DNA of 64,000 nucleotides from Scolanthus callimorphus (Eukaryota; Cnidaria; Anthozoa; Actiniaria; Edwardsiidae): assembly GCA_033964015.1 (NCBI GenBank), contig CM066917.1:28595951-28659950 (forward strand), given 5' to 3'. Numbering within the stretch: the stretch's first letter is position 1; every line of letters starts with the position of its first letter. Shown here piece by piece: positions 11,842 through 32,606 of this stretch. Made by a program: the position numbers and the translations under genes. The notes below the pieces were generated by a model. That model was not told where the DNA came from, made no database searches, and worked only from the letters and a program-made list of their open reading frames with translations.

Positions 11842-12621
11842 ATGAAGAGTGTTTTCCCGGAAATGTGAATATAGATTATATGTAAATGGCCAAGTAGTTT
11901 CCAGGAAATGTTAATTTGCACTTTATATAAATAGTGAATAAGTTCTCGACAAGTATCTTTGGATCATTAATGTTCAGAGAAAACCGAATAGCACTCCGGC
12001 TTGAAACTTTTGAAAGGGTTGTAAGTATAAGTGTTCCTTACTTTTTCTAGGGTTCGCGAGGGTTCGTTTTTGCCCGTTTTCCTGGATTTTTGGTACTCAG
12101 CGTCGTACCCAGACGTTATTATATTTTGCGTCTCTTGCGGTAATTTCTCCAACCGATTTCTAGACACGGCGCGCAATGAATTGTGGGACATACGCCCTGT
12201 TAAAACCATTCCACAAACCATTGCGCACCCTAAAAAAACCGCAAAGCGCTGGGTACGAGACTGCGTACGCTCCCGTAAAATGTGTCAGCGGACTTCCCTT
12301 GTCGCACGCACGAGAGGCGCCAATGGCGGGAATATTCAGCCAATCAGAAACATCAACTCGGATTGAGACAAGTATTCCCACTAGTTCGTTCTTTCCAGCT
12401 CAGCTCACTTCGCAAAAACGAGAAATTCCTACTTGTTCGTTCTTTACAGCTCGGCTCACTTCGCGAAAGCGACGAAAGGATCCCTCCCTTGTAGGCTCGC
12501 TTCAGGAATCATCTTCATTTCTACAGTGACTAGACTGTCCGACTGACCTGGGGGTAGAACACAAGGATAATCGACGCGGGGCGGGGCAGTCCTACAAATT
12601 TGTGAAGTACATCTTAATTGT

Positions 12622-12817
12622 AGAATTCACAATTCCCCTTATAACATCTTGATACCACTACTACTAGAATCCTCTTCCAATTCGTTTTGTTATTCAAAAG
12701 TTTGAGCTCCCTTGGGAGCTGCAAGATAATGGTGTTATGAGGCAAACAAAAGGAACTACGAAAAGGATTCTGGTACTAGTAGTGGTATCAAGATGTTATA
12801 AGGGGAATTGTGAATTG
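12622..12817. mobile_element. Foldback/MITE of about 195 bp
   Basis: Long inverted repeats: GAATTCACAATTCCCCTTAT / ATAAGGGGAATTGTGAATT, continuing through ACATCTTGATACCACTACTA on the left and its complement on the right. Confidence 0.82.
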
Positions 12818-13298
12818 CAGAACGGAAAAGTAGAAAAGGCCTAAAAATAAAGCAGAACGATTTCTAGTGTAATATTAGAAAGAAGAAAATAATATAGATA
12901 AAGATAAGGACTAAAAGCAATTGGCCGTTTTATACATAGACTATAGTACTTCCATAGAAATTTCATAGTAGAATCTAATTTAATCACAAATATAATATTT
13001 ACAAAGATAAGATGTGTTTGGAGTGTCACCTTCTCTAGACCTTGACTACAGTACTCATAGGGCTATGTCACGGTTGTTTCAACAAAACAATATAAAATAA
13101 GACCAGTGATCTACACAAACAGCTCAGAACCCCATATTATAGAATTGTTTAGTCTAACTTGCTTTATCTGGGCATTCTTACGTTACATAAAAAAGACTAT
13201 TCCAGAGCCCTGTATACATCTTACCAAGGCTGGCTCTGGTAACGAAGCTGAGCCGTTTGCACTTGTTAAAATCTGAAACCCTGTAAACACCAGTGACA

Positions 13299-13885
13299 TA
13301 GGCACCGTCCACACTACATTTGAAAACGGCTAATTTGCCCCGAAACCGAAACAAACGATGTCCAGCCACACTACCCCAGCTAAGATTTGAAAATGTACAT
13401 TCTCCTACCCAGAGCTCCCCGGCTCGTCTGCTCGCAGGGGAGGCCCTGGGGACATCCATTTGAGGGCCTTCACTGATTGGCTGATTTTGAACGTTGGGGC
13501 ATGCGCAGAAAGTTGTTTCTCTGAACGGCTCTGTATCAAATCTCGCGCATGAGTCAATGGCTGTCACCAGAGCCTCCCCTGCGAGCAGACGAGTCAGAGA
13601 GCTTTGGGTATGAAAATGGAAAACGTACTAAAACGACAGCTTTGCGCATGCACGAAAGAGAAAAACGATAGCCTGCGGTCACAAATTCCTCGACATGATC
13701 CTTTTTTTGAAAAATTCCGTTTTTGCCGCCCACACTAAAATGCGTAGCCGGCGTTTTCAAATGTATCCACTTTCGACAGCGTTTTCGGTTGGAAATTTAG
13801 CCGGCGTAGTGGGGAAGGAAGGCACAACCGTAAAAATAATTAGCCGTTTTCAAATTTAGCCGGCGTAGTGTGGAAGGTGTGCCTC
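13299..13885. mobile_element. TIR element interrupted by a second MITE
   Basis: Ends GGCACCGTCCACACTAC and GTAGTGTGGAAGGTGTGCC, with subterminal TTTGAAAACGGCTAA repeats in both orientations. A CCCAGAGCTCCC-family copy (13398-13614) lies inside it. Confidence 0.7.
13398..13614. mobile_element. MITE, CCCAGAGCTCCC family, copy 2
   Basis: Same internal order as copy 1: GGGGAGGC, ACTGATTGGCTGATTTTGAA, AAATCTCGCGCATG, GCTGTCACCAGAGCCTCCCC. Terminal arms are more diverged. Nested in the 13299-13885 element. Confidence 0.8.
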
Positions 13886-14657
13886 AATTACATTTTGTAA
13901 ACTATCATTATATGCGTAAGTAACGCAATGTCTCCAAAACATATTAAATGAAAATCATTTTGGGGCGTTAGCAAATGTGAGAAATATACATTATCACAAT
14001 CAACCTAGTTCAATGCAGAGATGCCAAAATCCGAGTGAATAAAAGCAGGAGATTCCAGGAGAAATACAACAAAGACCCCCAAAAGCCAAAAGAACCGAAT
14101 ACGTCAGCACGAACTCAAATCTACAGAAAGAGTACCTCCTCTTTAACAAAAGCACGTAGTTATTCATGGCTAGATACAAAAGAGATTTATTTTATCCACT
14201 CGCACAATTTCGTGCACAAGTTGCTTCCGTCGCCCCTGGCGTGCTCTGTCTGTCTGTGCGGTCTGTCTGTGTGAAAATGCTGTGGTAACCACTGAGCAAG
14301 ACTCGAATTTTCGCCCAATACAGGCGTGAATAATCCTAAAAGTGTTCGTTTCACGCCTAACGTTTTTCACTTGCGCTCAAAATAACGACAGTCTTTGCAG
14401 GATTTACGGCTAGATTTGTTATGAACAACGTCTGTAATGCTCGTACAAGGCGTTAAATTTTTGACTAAAACTATTTCTTAATTTCGACCCCTGTAGAGGT
14501 GATCCGAACTGAGTCAGTTGGCTGAATACCATCAGCTCCAAACTCTATCATTTTACAAAGAGGCTCCAAACTTTCTCTTTCACAACAGTGATTACTATAG
14601 TTTCTTTAGTAGTTCAGAAATGTTGAAACAACATGTTCAACTCAAAGAGCCTCTAAA

Positions 14658-15089
14658 GCTTAAAGTGCCACTCAAGGCAGAAATCAACTACATTTCATCA
14701 AAAAAGATCCATTATCCAAGGGAACAGTAGCGAAAGAAAAATGTGTTTTGCGCGCACCGTGCGTTCTGCATCCTGTGGGGTGAACAATGGCTCCTGTGAC
14801 GAAGACATAGAAAGTAGAACAAAGACCACGAAGAAGACAAAGAAAGAACCTGTCTTGTTCTACTTTTTCTGTCTTCTTCATGCGTCACAGGAACCATTGT
14901 TCTGAAGAGCTTCTCCCCCAAGATGCATCGCGCATAGTTGAACGAAAAAAAAAACGCCAATCGAAAATATTCGAAAATCAATAAAATATTAACGGCGCGC
15001 GTAAAACACATTTTTCTTTCGCTACTGTTGGATAATGGATCTTTTTGATGAAATGTGGTTGATTTCTACCTTGAGTGGCTCTTTAAGGG
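14658..15089. mobile_element. Foldback element of about 430 bp
   Basis: Arms AAGTGCCACTCAAGG / CCTTGAGTGGCTCTTT, continuing through TTCATCAAAAAAGATCCATT and its complement, with a CTTCTTC/GAAGAAG centre. Confidence 0.83.
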
Positions 15090-15763
15090 TAAGAATCTAC
15101 TACCTCTTTTGTCCTCATCACAGTCAGAAAGCTGTTTACATTTTAGTAACACTTTTCATAAGTAGAGTAACATATAAAAATCTCTAAATTTAAAGACAAG
15201 CATGCATGCTATTGTCATCTCAATAAAAACCGTTCATTTGTACAGAGTTTACGTAATTAAGTTTTTTGAACTAAAACCCTGGCTAAACTAGAACACATGT
15301 AGTGCGCAACATTGTAGCCGGACACGTTTCCTTCATGTTTCCAATTTAGCCACGCGAGAAACATTTTGGCGCGCGACAAATTTTGTAGCAGGGACACAAA
15401 AATTTCATTATCGCCTGATAACAAGTATTTTTCGTTTCCGAGACACGCGTGCGATTAAATACAAAACGTTGACGCACTTGGCTCCCCTTCCCCCTTCCTT
15501 CGCCCTTTCAAATGTTGCTAGTTGGGCTGGATAAGCGGCCTAATTTTCCAGCCAACATTGCAGTAGGCAGGGGAAGGAAAGGAAGGGAAAGTGCGCCAAC
15601 TACTTTGCACTCATTTTTTATTTTGATTGTAGTTTAGCCACATGAAACATGCAGGACACATATGTCGCGCGAAACGTGTGTCCTAGTTATTAGCCAAATC
15701 AGCATCTTTCAACGTTATTCTTGCAAATTCTCTGGATGAAGAAAGGTGGTAAGTGAACAATTT

Positions 15764-16200
15764 ACCGGGTAAAAGGCCAGGGGGGAGGGGATGCCCATTG
15801 TACCTTTTAGGGGTAAAACATTAAGGCCCCCCATTTACACGCTGCGATTTGTCGGGCCCGAATTCTTGTGATTCGTTCGGTGTCGGCCCGACACTGAAAA
15901 ATCTGTGGCGGCGCATCATAATCAAATAAACACATCGGGCCAACAAATCGCAGCCTGTAAATGGGCCTTTAGGCATCTGATTTCCCAGATAGGTACATAT
16001 AATGGGTCTGTTCTAGCAAAAGCAACAATGGTTTTATCAAACTAAAATACTTCACACTTGTTGGTTTACCTCTTAGGGATAAAAACAACTAAGCTATGCC
16101 CCTTTGGGGGTAAAATCGAAAGTTCCCAATGAGCATCCCCACCACAAACATAGGGGAGTCACACCCCAAATCCCCTCCCCTGACGGAGTAAAAAATATTC
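15764..16200. mobile_element. TTTTAGGGG-family repeat with a nested MITE
   Basis: GGGATGCCCATTG...CCTTTTAGGGGTAAAA on the left and GGGGGTAAAATCGAAAG...AATGAGCATCCCC on the right form degenerate inverted ends of a dispersed family also found in introns of the F-box and VHL-like genes. Interrupted by the hairpin at 15823-15970. Confidence 0.6.
15823..15970. mobile_element. 148-bp hairpin MITE
   Basis: Ends AAGGCCCCCCATTTACACGC and CTGTAAATGGGCCTTT, with GCGATTTGTCGGGCCCG mirrored by CGGGCCAACAAATCGC. Confidence 0.8.
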
Positions 16201-16272
16201 CTTAGAATGACGGTTTACCCTTTAGTGTTTCTTGATCAGGGATCCCTTTTTAGCTAAAAGTGTCCAAATAAT

Positions 16273-19200
16273 TTAGCTTTCAAGGTCAATACTCAACTCA
16301 TGATCTGTGCTTTTCTGGGGTACAACACGGAGGAGGCTGTCACAATAATGCAACTTCTTCTCAATCTGACTGCACTCCAGACTTAAACTCTTACGCTTGC
16401 GCTTAAGGGTGTTTGACTCCTCTTCCAAATGGCTCATATCCTCCTGAATTTTCACAATGTCTTCTTTTAATTTTTCCATATTTTGATCTTTTTTTTCCAG
16501 CTCTTCCTGAGTTGCTGTAGGAAAGAATTGAGTCAATTTTAGAGACAATATCGTTATAGATACTGCAGATGCAGTATTGTTCTTACAAATACAATGTAGT
16601 CAGTGGCTACCATCAATCTGCCTGGTGAGTGTTGTTTGCTTGTCACTGACAATTATCTATATTATAGAGTTGTCTAGTATGTGTCAGTGGTGACGTAAAA
16701 GTTTTAATACACATGTAGTTGTATAATTTATGATCGTACATCAAATATGATTGTGAATTTGAGCATTCTCACCTTGTATTTCTCTAAGCTTAGATTGCAG
16801 TATCTTCTCATCTTCGGATCTTGTGTCCATGGCTAGCTTTTTAACACTTTCTAGAAGACCTGCGCCTTTCAAGAATTCTACCAGAACTGCATCTAGGGAT
16901 GAAAACTTGCCTCAAAACAATGCATTGTAGGCATTCTTTTGTTGTTTGATGGAAAATTTTTCAAGTTCTGGAAAATAGATTTGCTTTAAAATGTAAAATC
17001 AATAGAGGGAAAGCTTATCTTTTGATCAAACAAAGTATTCCTTTTAGAACTATTAGCTTCCGACGCTAGCCAAGTCTTGATCACAGAAAAACTCACAGTG
17101 AAAATCAGTGTATTTCTTGGTCTACATGCAATGAGAGCAAAATGTGAAATTTTCTGTGATTTATCAGAAGTTCTCATGTGTTAATAATGATTATATTCAC
17201 TGTCTGTCATATTCAGTGGCTTGTAACTTCTACAGAGAGCAGTGGCAGATCCAGGATTTTAAGAGGGGGCTTCATTTTTGCTGATGACACCATGCCAAAA
17301 CAATAGAGGTATACCATTCCTTCTCTTTTGTCCGTGGTGAAATCATGGTTGCTACATCATGAATTTAATATACTGGTATACACTGGGTCACATAAAAGAA
17401 AAGAACCACTCTGAAATAACAAGAAGTCTTTAGCGAACCGATCCAAAAAAATCTGTTTGTTGGAAGAGAGGGGTTTCCGTGCCTGGAGAGAGGAATGTAT
17501 TGCAAGAGAAAGGCTAAGACATGCCTTTTTATTGACAATGTTGAGAGGAGTCAGCTTGACAGTACCACAGCTACAAAAGATGAGCAAACACTTACCACCT
17601 GGTGGTGAAGATGAAGAAGAAGACAGTTGACAGTCTGGCACAAGCTTGGATTTCTGACAAAAGAAAGAAGTCCAGAAAAATCACAAATAAATACATAATC
17701 ATAATACATAATCAAATCTATGTATTTGGATCATGTTGCCACCGTTCCAGTTGTCATAGGAAATTTCTGCAGAAACCCATTTATGAGAAAGCTGATTTTT
17801 TTCTGGTAGAAGTTGGGAAGTGTTCAGATTTCCCATGGATAGCCATGGAAAATCCAAGCACATATACTTCACATACATGTAGTACATACTTCTACCATGG
17901 GAAAGCTTTCCAATGAATGGCTTTCTGCAGAAATTTCCTGTGTGTCACATTTTGCTACAAGGAAACAATCACTCATCATCAATCGCTTGTTGTTGATACT
18001 GCATTATACAATTTGTATTTGATTTGGACTTTAGCTTTTGGAGATCATCTTAAACATGGCTGACTAGATGGCAGCACTGTTTACTGCTTAAAAGCTGAAA
18101 GAACATTATAAATAATCACTTACTGGAAATAAAGACTTGTACCCTGCAAGTTCAATCTGGGAGCTCAGAATTTTCTTAATTTTTTCTCATGCTCAACTTA
18201 CTGATTCTCAGTTGATACCAAATTACATGACTGTACATGTAAAATTACGAAGTAAAGCTACAGATAAACTAGGACACAATGTAGCGCACAACATTTACAT
18301 CCTGCATGTTTCAATGCATAGCTAAACAAGGAAACATTGCACATGTTTGTCTTGGAAACACAAAATGTTTCTTGTCTGATGTTCTCCTGGCTACAAAGGG
18401 AAACATGTATCAGGCTCAAATGTTGTGTGCTGCATGTGTCTTAGTTTAGCCAGGGCATAACAGTGGTACCTGAGGGGTATGCAAGTATTCCTCTTTAACA
18501 ATACATGTGCACACCAAACCACCAGATGAGGAACACACAGGTGCTGCAGCTGGTAATGGTGAAGTACCCTTCTCTGGACTGACTTCATCTCTCGGTCTGG
18601 GAGGTACTAGTGCTGTTTGGGGAGTCATGTGAGGGCCAGTTTCTTGTGCATTTCCATTTGCTTGAGTTTCCTCTTGGTTCTTGCTTGAATCATCTACTGG
18701 TGGTACATCAGCACTGTTGTCTGTTTTCTCAGCAGTATTCTTTTCAGTTTCAGTAACATGTAGTACTTCCTCTTCTGACTCTGGAGGGCTTTCTGTTGTA
18801 AATTCATCATCTATACGTGTCTTACCCCTTTCAGATCCTAATTGCTGGGATAGTAGCTTCACAATCCGTGTAGAATCATTTTCAGTTGCTATATCAATAA
18901 CAGTTTTGTAATCATTGTTGATTATAGTTGGATCACCGCCAGCTTGGAATATTTTCCGGATGCTTATAAAGGAGATATCGTTCTTTGCAAGGATGTGCAT
19001 TGCAGTGTTCCCATCAACGTTTTGAAGATTCAGAATATCAGAACATTTGTCACCAAAGTACTCCTTTGCTTTATCAACCATTATCTCAATTAAGTCCTCA
19101 AAGATATTTGTTTTGCGGCCAATGACTAGAGTTTTTGCAGCAACTAACAGTGGTGTATCAAGATCAGAGTCATGGACTTTGAGGCAGTCTTTTAATGCAC

Positions 19201-20438
19201 CAATCATGCTTCCCATCTTAGCTTGCTTTATTCGTGATGAAACGTGAGCCTGGTTAAGACACAGTACAAACCGGTGAAGAGCTGTCTCCTTTGTGTCTGC
19301 AGCCTGAATAGTAGCGTCAAACCCTAAGAGGATCATAAAAGAGTATTGCATACTGTGACTAAAACTGCAAAACAGGTATTAATTTTACACCAGAATCAAG
19401 CACAAAGTTCCCAAGTGGGAACACTTCTGGTCTCAATGCTTACCGGTATACCCAGGCTTATGGCAGATATTATGACAAAGTAAAATTTAATAAATCTGAT
19501 AGTTGTGTTAATAATGTAAATGGTAATCTATTTGGTCTATATTGCCTCATGTCAATTTTTGTTACATTGAGAAACTTGGATTTTTAAAGTTTTCAAAATT
19601 CCCGCTCCAAATCAAACCATTCAGTTTCATTTGCATTCGATTGAGGTTGGTAATAATTGAGCTTACCCAAACATTTTGTTTGATTGTGTTCTATATACCA
19701 AATCGGCAAACAGTGTTTTTATCTTGTTGTCACCCAATTCAGATCATGTGATGATTCCTTTGGGTGGATACTTTTGTTAGTTCTGCACGCAGGGACATCA
19801 ACTCTCCCTGTTTTACCAGTAGTTTCAAGATTTTTGGCTTTGTCTTCCCGCAAAAATTCATTTGGTCTATTTCTCCCAGGAGAATTCCAGGAAATTTTGC
19901 CATTTCAAGGCGGTCTCCAGATTTTCAAAATCCTTGGGTTGACGTCATCCCTGTGCACATACAATTGTAACCACCCAAAGGAATCACCACATGATCTGAA
20001 TTTGGTGGCAACAAGATGTAAACATCGTTAGCCGATTTGATCTATTAAAGAACCCAACAAACCAATCGAACGATTTGAGTTCGATTTTATATTTTGTTCG
20101 ATTGCTACGTCGGGAAGAATCGAGATTGTTGTCCTTCTACAAGCGAGCTACAACTCACCATGTTGAATCATCCACTCTATAGCCCTGGATTTACCAAGAA
20201 CACTAGCCCAGTGTATTAAAGGAAATCTGAACTCTTTCACGGGATCTGGTACAACATCGTTTTTATCCCAGCCTTTGTTTAGATGCGTTTTGACGCACGT
20301 TTCAAAGTTTAAAAAAGATAATTCGTTGTCCCCCTTGTATCGCGTATCAGAGCAGTTCAGCACGGCGAGCAGCAACTCATGATGTTTTGGACATGGCTTC
20401 TGGTCATCGCAAAATGGTGTACAGGTCTTTTTCGCCAT
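16273..20438 (-). CDS. Ankyrin-repeat, coiled-coil protein, 5 exons, 517 aa
   Basis: Exons, in transcript order: 20438-20159, 19323-18470, 17653-17596, 16892-16773, 16514-16273; 1554 nt with stop, phases 1, 0, 1, 1, all GT-AG. The N terminus has a Cys/His cluster (CTPFCDDQKPCPKHH). Ankyrin-type units follow: PLIHWASVLGKSRAIEWMIQ across the exon 1/2 junction, KETALHRFVLCLN, DTPLLVAAKTL, then GNTAMHILAKND plus AGGDPTIINNDYKTVIDIA. A low-complexity acidic, Pro/Ser-rich linker runs over roughly residues 270-395. The C terminus (about 420-500) is a heptad-rich coiled coil (EELEKKDQNMEKLKEDI) ending DLESstop. It is probably an intracellular scaffold or adaptor that self-associates; I cannot name the family. 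A MITE ends about 17 bp past the exon 2 donor. Confidence 0.85.
17758..17939. mobile_element. 182-bp MITE in an ankyrin-gene intron
   Basis: Ends AGGAAATTTCTGCAGAAA and TTTCTGCAGAAATTTCCT, inside the intron 17654-18469. Confidence 0.8.
18258..18453. mobile_element. MITE abutting an ankyrin-gene splice donor
   Basis: Ends related to CTGGCTAAACTAAGACACAT (right end, read on -) and TAAACTAGGACACAATG (left). Related partial copies lie near 15280-15345 and 15630-15700. The right end lies about 17 bp from the exon 2 donor at 18469/18470. Confidence 0.7.
19700..20038. mobile_element. 339-bp MITE in an ankyrin-gene intron
   Basis: Arms AAATCGGCAAACAGTG / CGTTAGCCGATTT, extended by TCAGATCATGTGATGATTCC and its complement. 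A related diverged element lies at about 40460-40625. Confidence 0.83.
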
Positions 20439-21040
20439 GCTAATCTTGTAAAAGGACGATTTCATCAAGGTAAAACGATGGCAACAACTCCCGCGTGTAA
20501 TGGCCACCAACTCAACCCGACATCCCCGGTTCCCAAAGCACTCTGGGAAACACTTTTCCACAGGAAAACCAATGGCAAAGTAAATCTTGTGTGACTACTG
20601 ACTACCAGCATTGTTTTGTAGCCACCAGTACAGTGCACGAGTGTCTTGGCATAGGTCCGGTCTCAACTTGTCGAGCTAGCGTCGTGCCGAACTAAATACT
20701 AAGGTAACTGCCAATAAATTTCCGCAATCGGTGTCTTTCCATGCTTTCTTCAACGACAGAGAATGGAAAACCAAACCAGAAACGCAAATCGCCATGCCAA
20801 CGTTTCGGACCTTTTTTTCAATTCGGTCCTCCTTTTTGGGGAGAGACACGAGAACGTTGTAAAATCACGAGCCGCAGGTCCTCCTTTATGATATTATTAG
20901 GGGGACTCTAAAATCCTATACCATTCCAGGAAAACGGGGGCTCATTCCGTCACTTTTCGGATCTCCCCTGTCGGATGTCCTCGACGCCAATGGTTAAATT
21001 GATGCAGTAGACTCCGCACAACCGAAAGGGCTATCCGTTC

Positions 21041-21194
21041 AGGGGCGTACCCAGGAAAGGGGTGAGGGGGGGTCCACTTTGCTATTCCCCTGTCCCTACC
21101 CATAAATTTCGGGGGGAATACTATTCATATAAATGTTGGCTAAAAGGGGGTTCCGCAACCCCTGAACCCCCCCCCCCCCCCCCGGTATGCCCCT
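21041..21194. mobile_element. TIR repeat with G/C-run core
   Basis: Ends AGGGGCGTACCC and GGTATGCCCCT with a long C run beside the right end. Confidence 0.6.
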
Positions 21195-21262
21195 GTCGTT
21201 AATCTGTTTGAATTCCTGATGAAACACGCTCTCTAGTGCTTTAACAACGAGCTTTTAGAACA

Positions 21263-21640
21263 CCCCTCTAGCTGTAACAGACCCGGCGAAATCTACATTC
21301 CCACCCGGGTTCTCAGGAAAATGTCAGCTCATTTTTCACCGACTAAAAATGTCTTGCTTAAATTTCCAAAAGTTCCGACAAGTCCTTTAAAGTGCAGTCC
21401 TTTATATGTAATGCATTTATCAGCCTCTCTTTACGTCTTTTACATCGATTTTTAATGTACATAATTTCTATAGTAAGCTTTGGTAATAGCACACTCAAAT
21501 TTCGGCACTGTGGAAGGAAAAAGGCGTGCGGCGGGTCAGTTCAGAAAATTTCGATCGTCGGGTCTCGGGAGGCTAAAAATTCACCGGGTAGGGTCAAAAT
21601 TTCCGTCGGGTCGGGTTTCGTCGGGTCTGTTACAGAGGGA
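21263..21640. mobile_element. MITE of about 378 bp
   Basis: Ends CCCTCTAGCTGTAACAGACC and GGTCTGTTACAGAGGG, with CCGGCGAAA / TTTCGTCGG inside them. Confidence 0.7.
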
Positions 21641-22670
21641 TGTTTTAGTGGAATTTTCGCCGAATCATGGACCAGATGCTTCAATAATACTGTTACGAAT
21701 CATGACGGAAAACCTCTTTACTCCCCTAAACACAGGCGTCTCGCCGAGCATAAACGTTTCTTCAAAGAAGCCTCACTTTTCACAAATTTTAATGAATGTA
21801 ACCATTTTAATTTCACAATTATTTTCACATTGTTTTGGCATGCCCAACACATAACATTTCCCTAGATTGTTACTATCCCACTAAACTGTAAAAAAAGATA
21901 TGAATTGAATAATAACTAATAACGTTATATGTTATTATTTATCCACGGTAGCTACTTCAGTGCAAAATGATATAGAAAAAAAACTTTTTTTAATAGCATT
22001 TGCATTATTTAAATAGCATTTGCGTTAAAATACTATTCAAAAACTATAGTTGCAATCATATATTTGCAATCTTATAAAGCTGGGGCGTGGCAGCGCGCGT
22101 TTTTGTCCATTTATCTTTGTCCATTTATTTTGCCCTGCGCAGAAGAGCTGAGTATAGTAAAAGCTTGAAAAGTTTGGCAAAATTCGTCTGTTTTGTCCTT
22201 TTCTGCAATCTATCCATGTATCCTTTAAATGTTCACTCCGTTATTTTTCGTCCCAGAAGGGGACGGGGGGAGGGGGAGGGTCAGCCCCTGTAGAAAATCA
22301 CGCGTTTTTCAAAGCAAAGAAAAATATTTAGTGGATGTCTGCTGTATGTATGTGATTTTTTCCCATAAGACCATGGGACCCACAATGAGCGCATGCGTAA
22401 TATTTTTTAACAAACATCCCCAGAACCCGAAATGTTTTTACATCAAGACCAGCGCCAGGAATTCTCGGGTGACTCTATGTGGTTTTCTTGATTCTACCCT
22501 TATACGTTACAAAAAAAATAGTTTTAAATGTCCCAGTTTCCAAATTCAGAGTGTATGCACCTACTTCAAGTAACGTTGCTCCGTAAATAAAAACGTAAAA
22601 CCGTGAATCATGCATTAAGACGCACGAATTTGGCAGTCAAACTACACTAAAAACGTACTCTTCATGTCAT

Positions 22671-22676
22671 TTTATT
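22671..22676 (-). other. Probable poly(A) signal of CCDC102A
   Basis: AATAAA on the minus strand, about 224 nt past the stop at 22900. Confidence 0.4.
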
Positions 22677-22899
22677 TACTTCTTTGAGAAGTAATTTGAC
22701 ATGAACTTCTGCGATTTAATTAAGTGCGAAGTGCCATTTACAACTATGATACACGGTTCATGATAAATGGTTTCAGAAGCAACGTTGAAACTTGAGACAG
22801 GTTACAGTCAACATTGCAAGGGACACTAGGGCGGGGGTTCTCACAGAAACCCAGCACTCGCCACTTTAATTTATAATTATGCTATTCATTTATACGGAA

Positions 22900-32606
<9,707 letters not shown>

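Larger units (their letters stand above)
11842..16272. other. Intergenic, repeat-filled
   Basis: Between the 3' ends of the homeobox (+) and ankyrin (-) genes. Holds the elements at 12622, 13299, 13398, 14658, 15764 and 15823. Two imperfect copies of a roughly 47-bp unit (GTTCGTTCTTTCCAGCTC-type) lie at about 12382-12475. Three partial copies of a GTTTAGCCA/GGACACAT element lie near 15270-15345 and 15630-15700. No gene seen. Confidence 0.6.
20439..22899. other. Intergenic: ankyrin-gene promoter and CCDC102A 3' flank
   Basis: Holds TIR elements at 21041-21194 and 21263-21640, a foldback fragment near 20840-20880, a G-rich repeat near 22255-22290, and A/T-rich sequence. No coding signal accepted; a 157-codon frame at 21392 lies partly in a TIR element and has no domain. 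Confidence 0.55.

Noticed and set aside
18681..19247. Plus-strand frames over the ankyrin exon
   Set aside because: Antisense shadows of a long, phase-consistent coding exon on the minus strand.
21392..21865. 157-codon frame on +
   Set aside because: Overlaps a MITE, no domain, no partner exons, composition like non-coding DNA.
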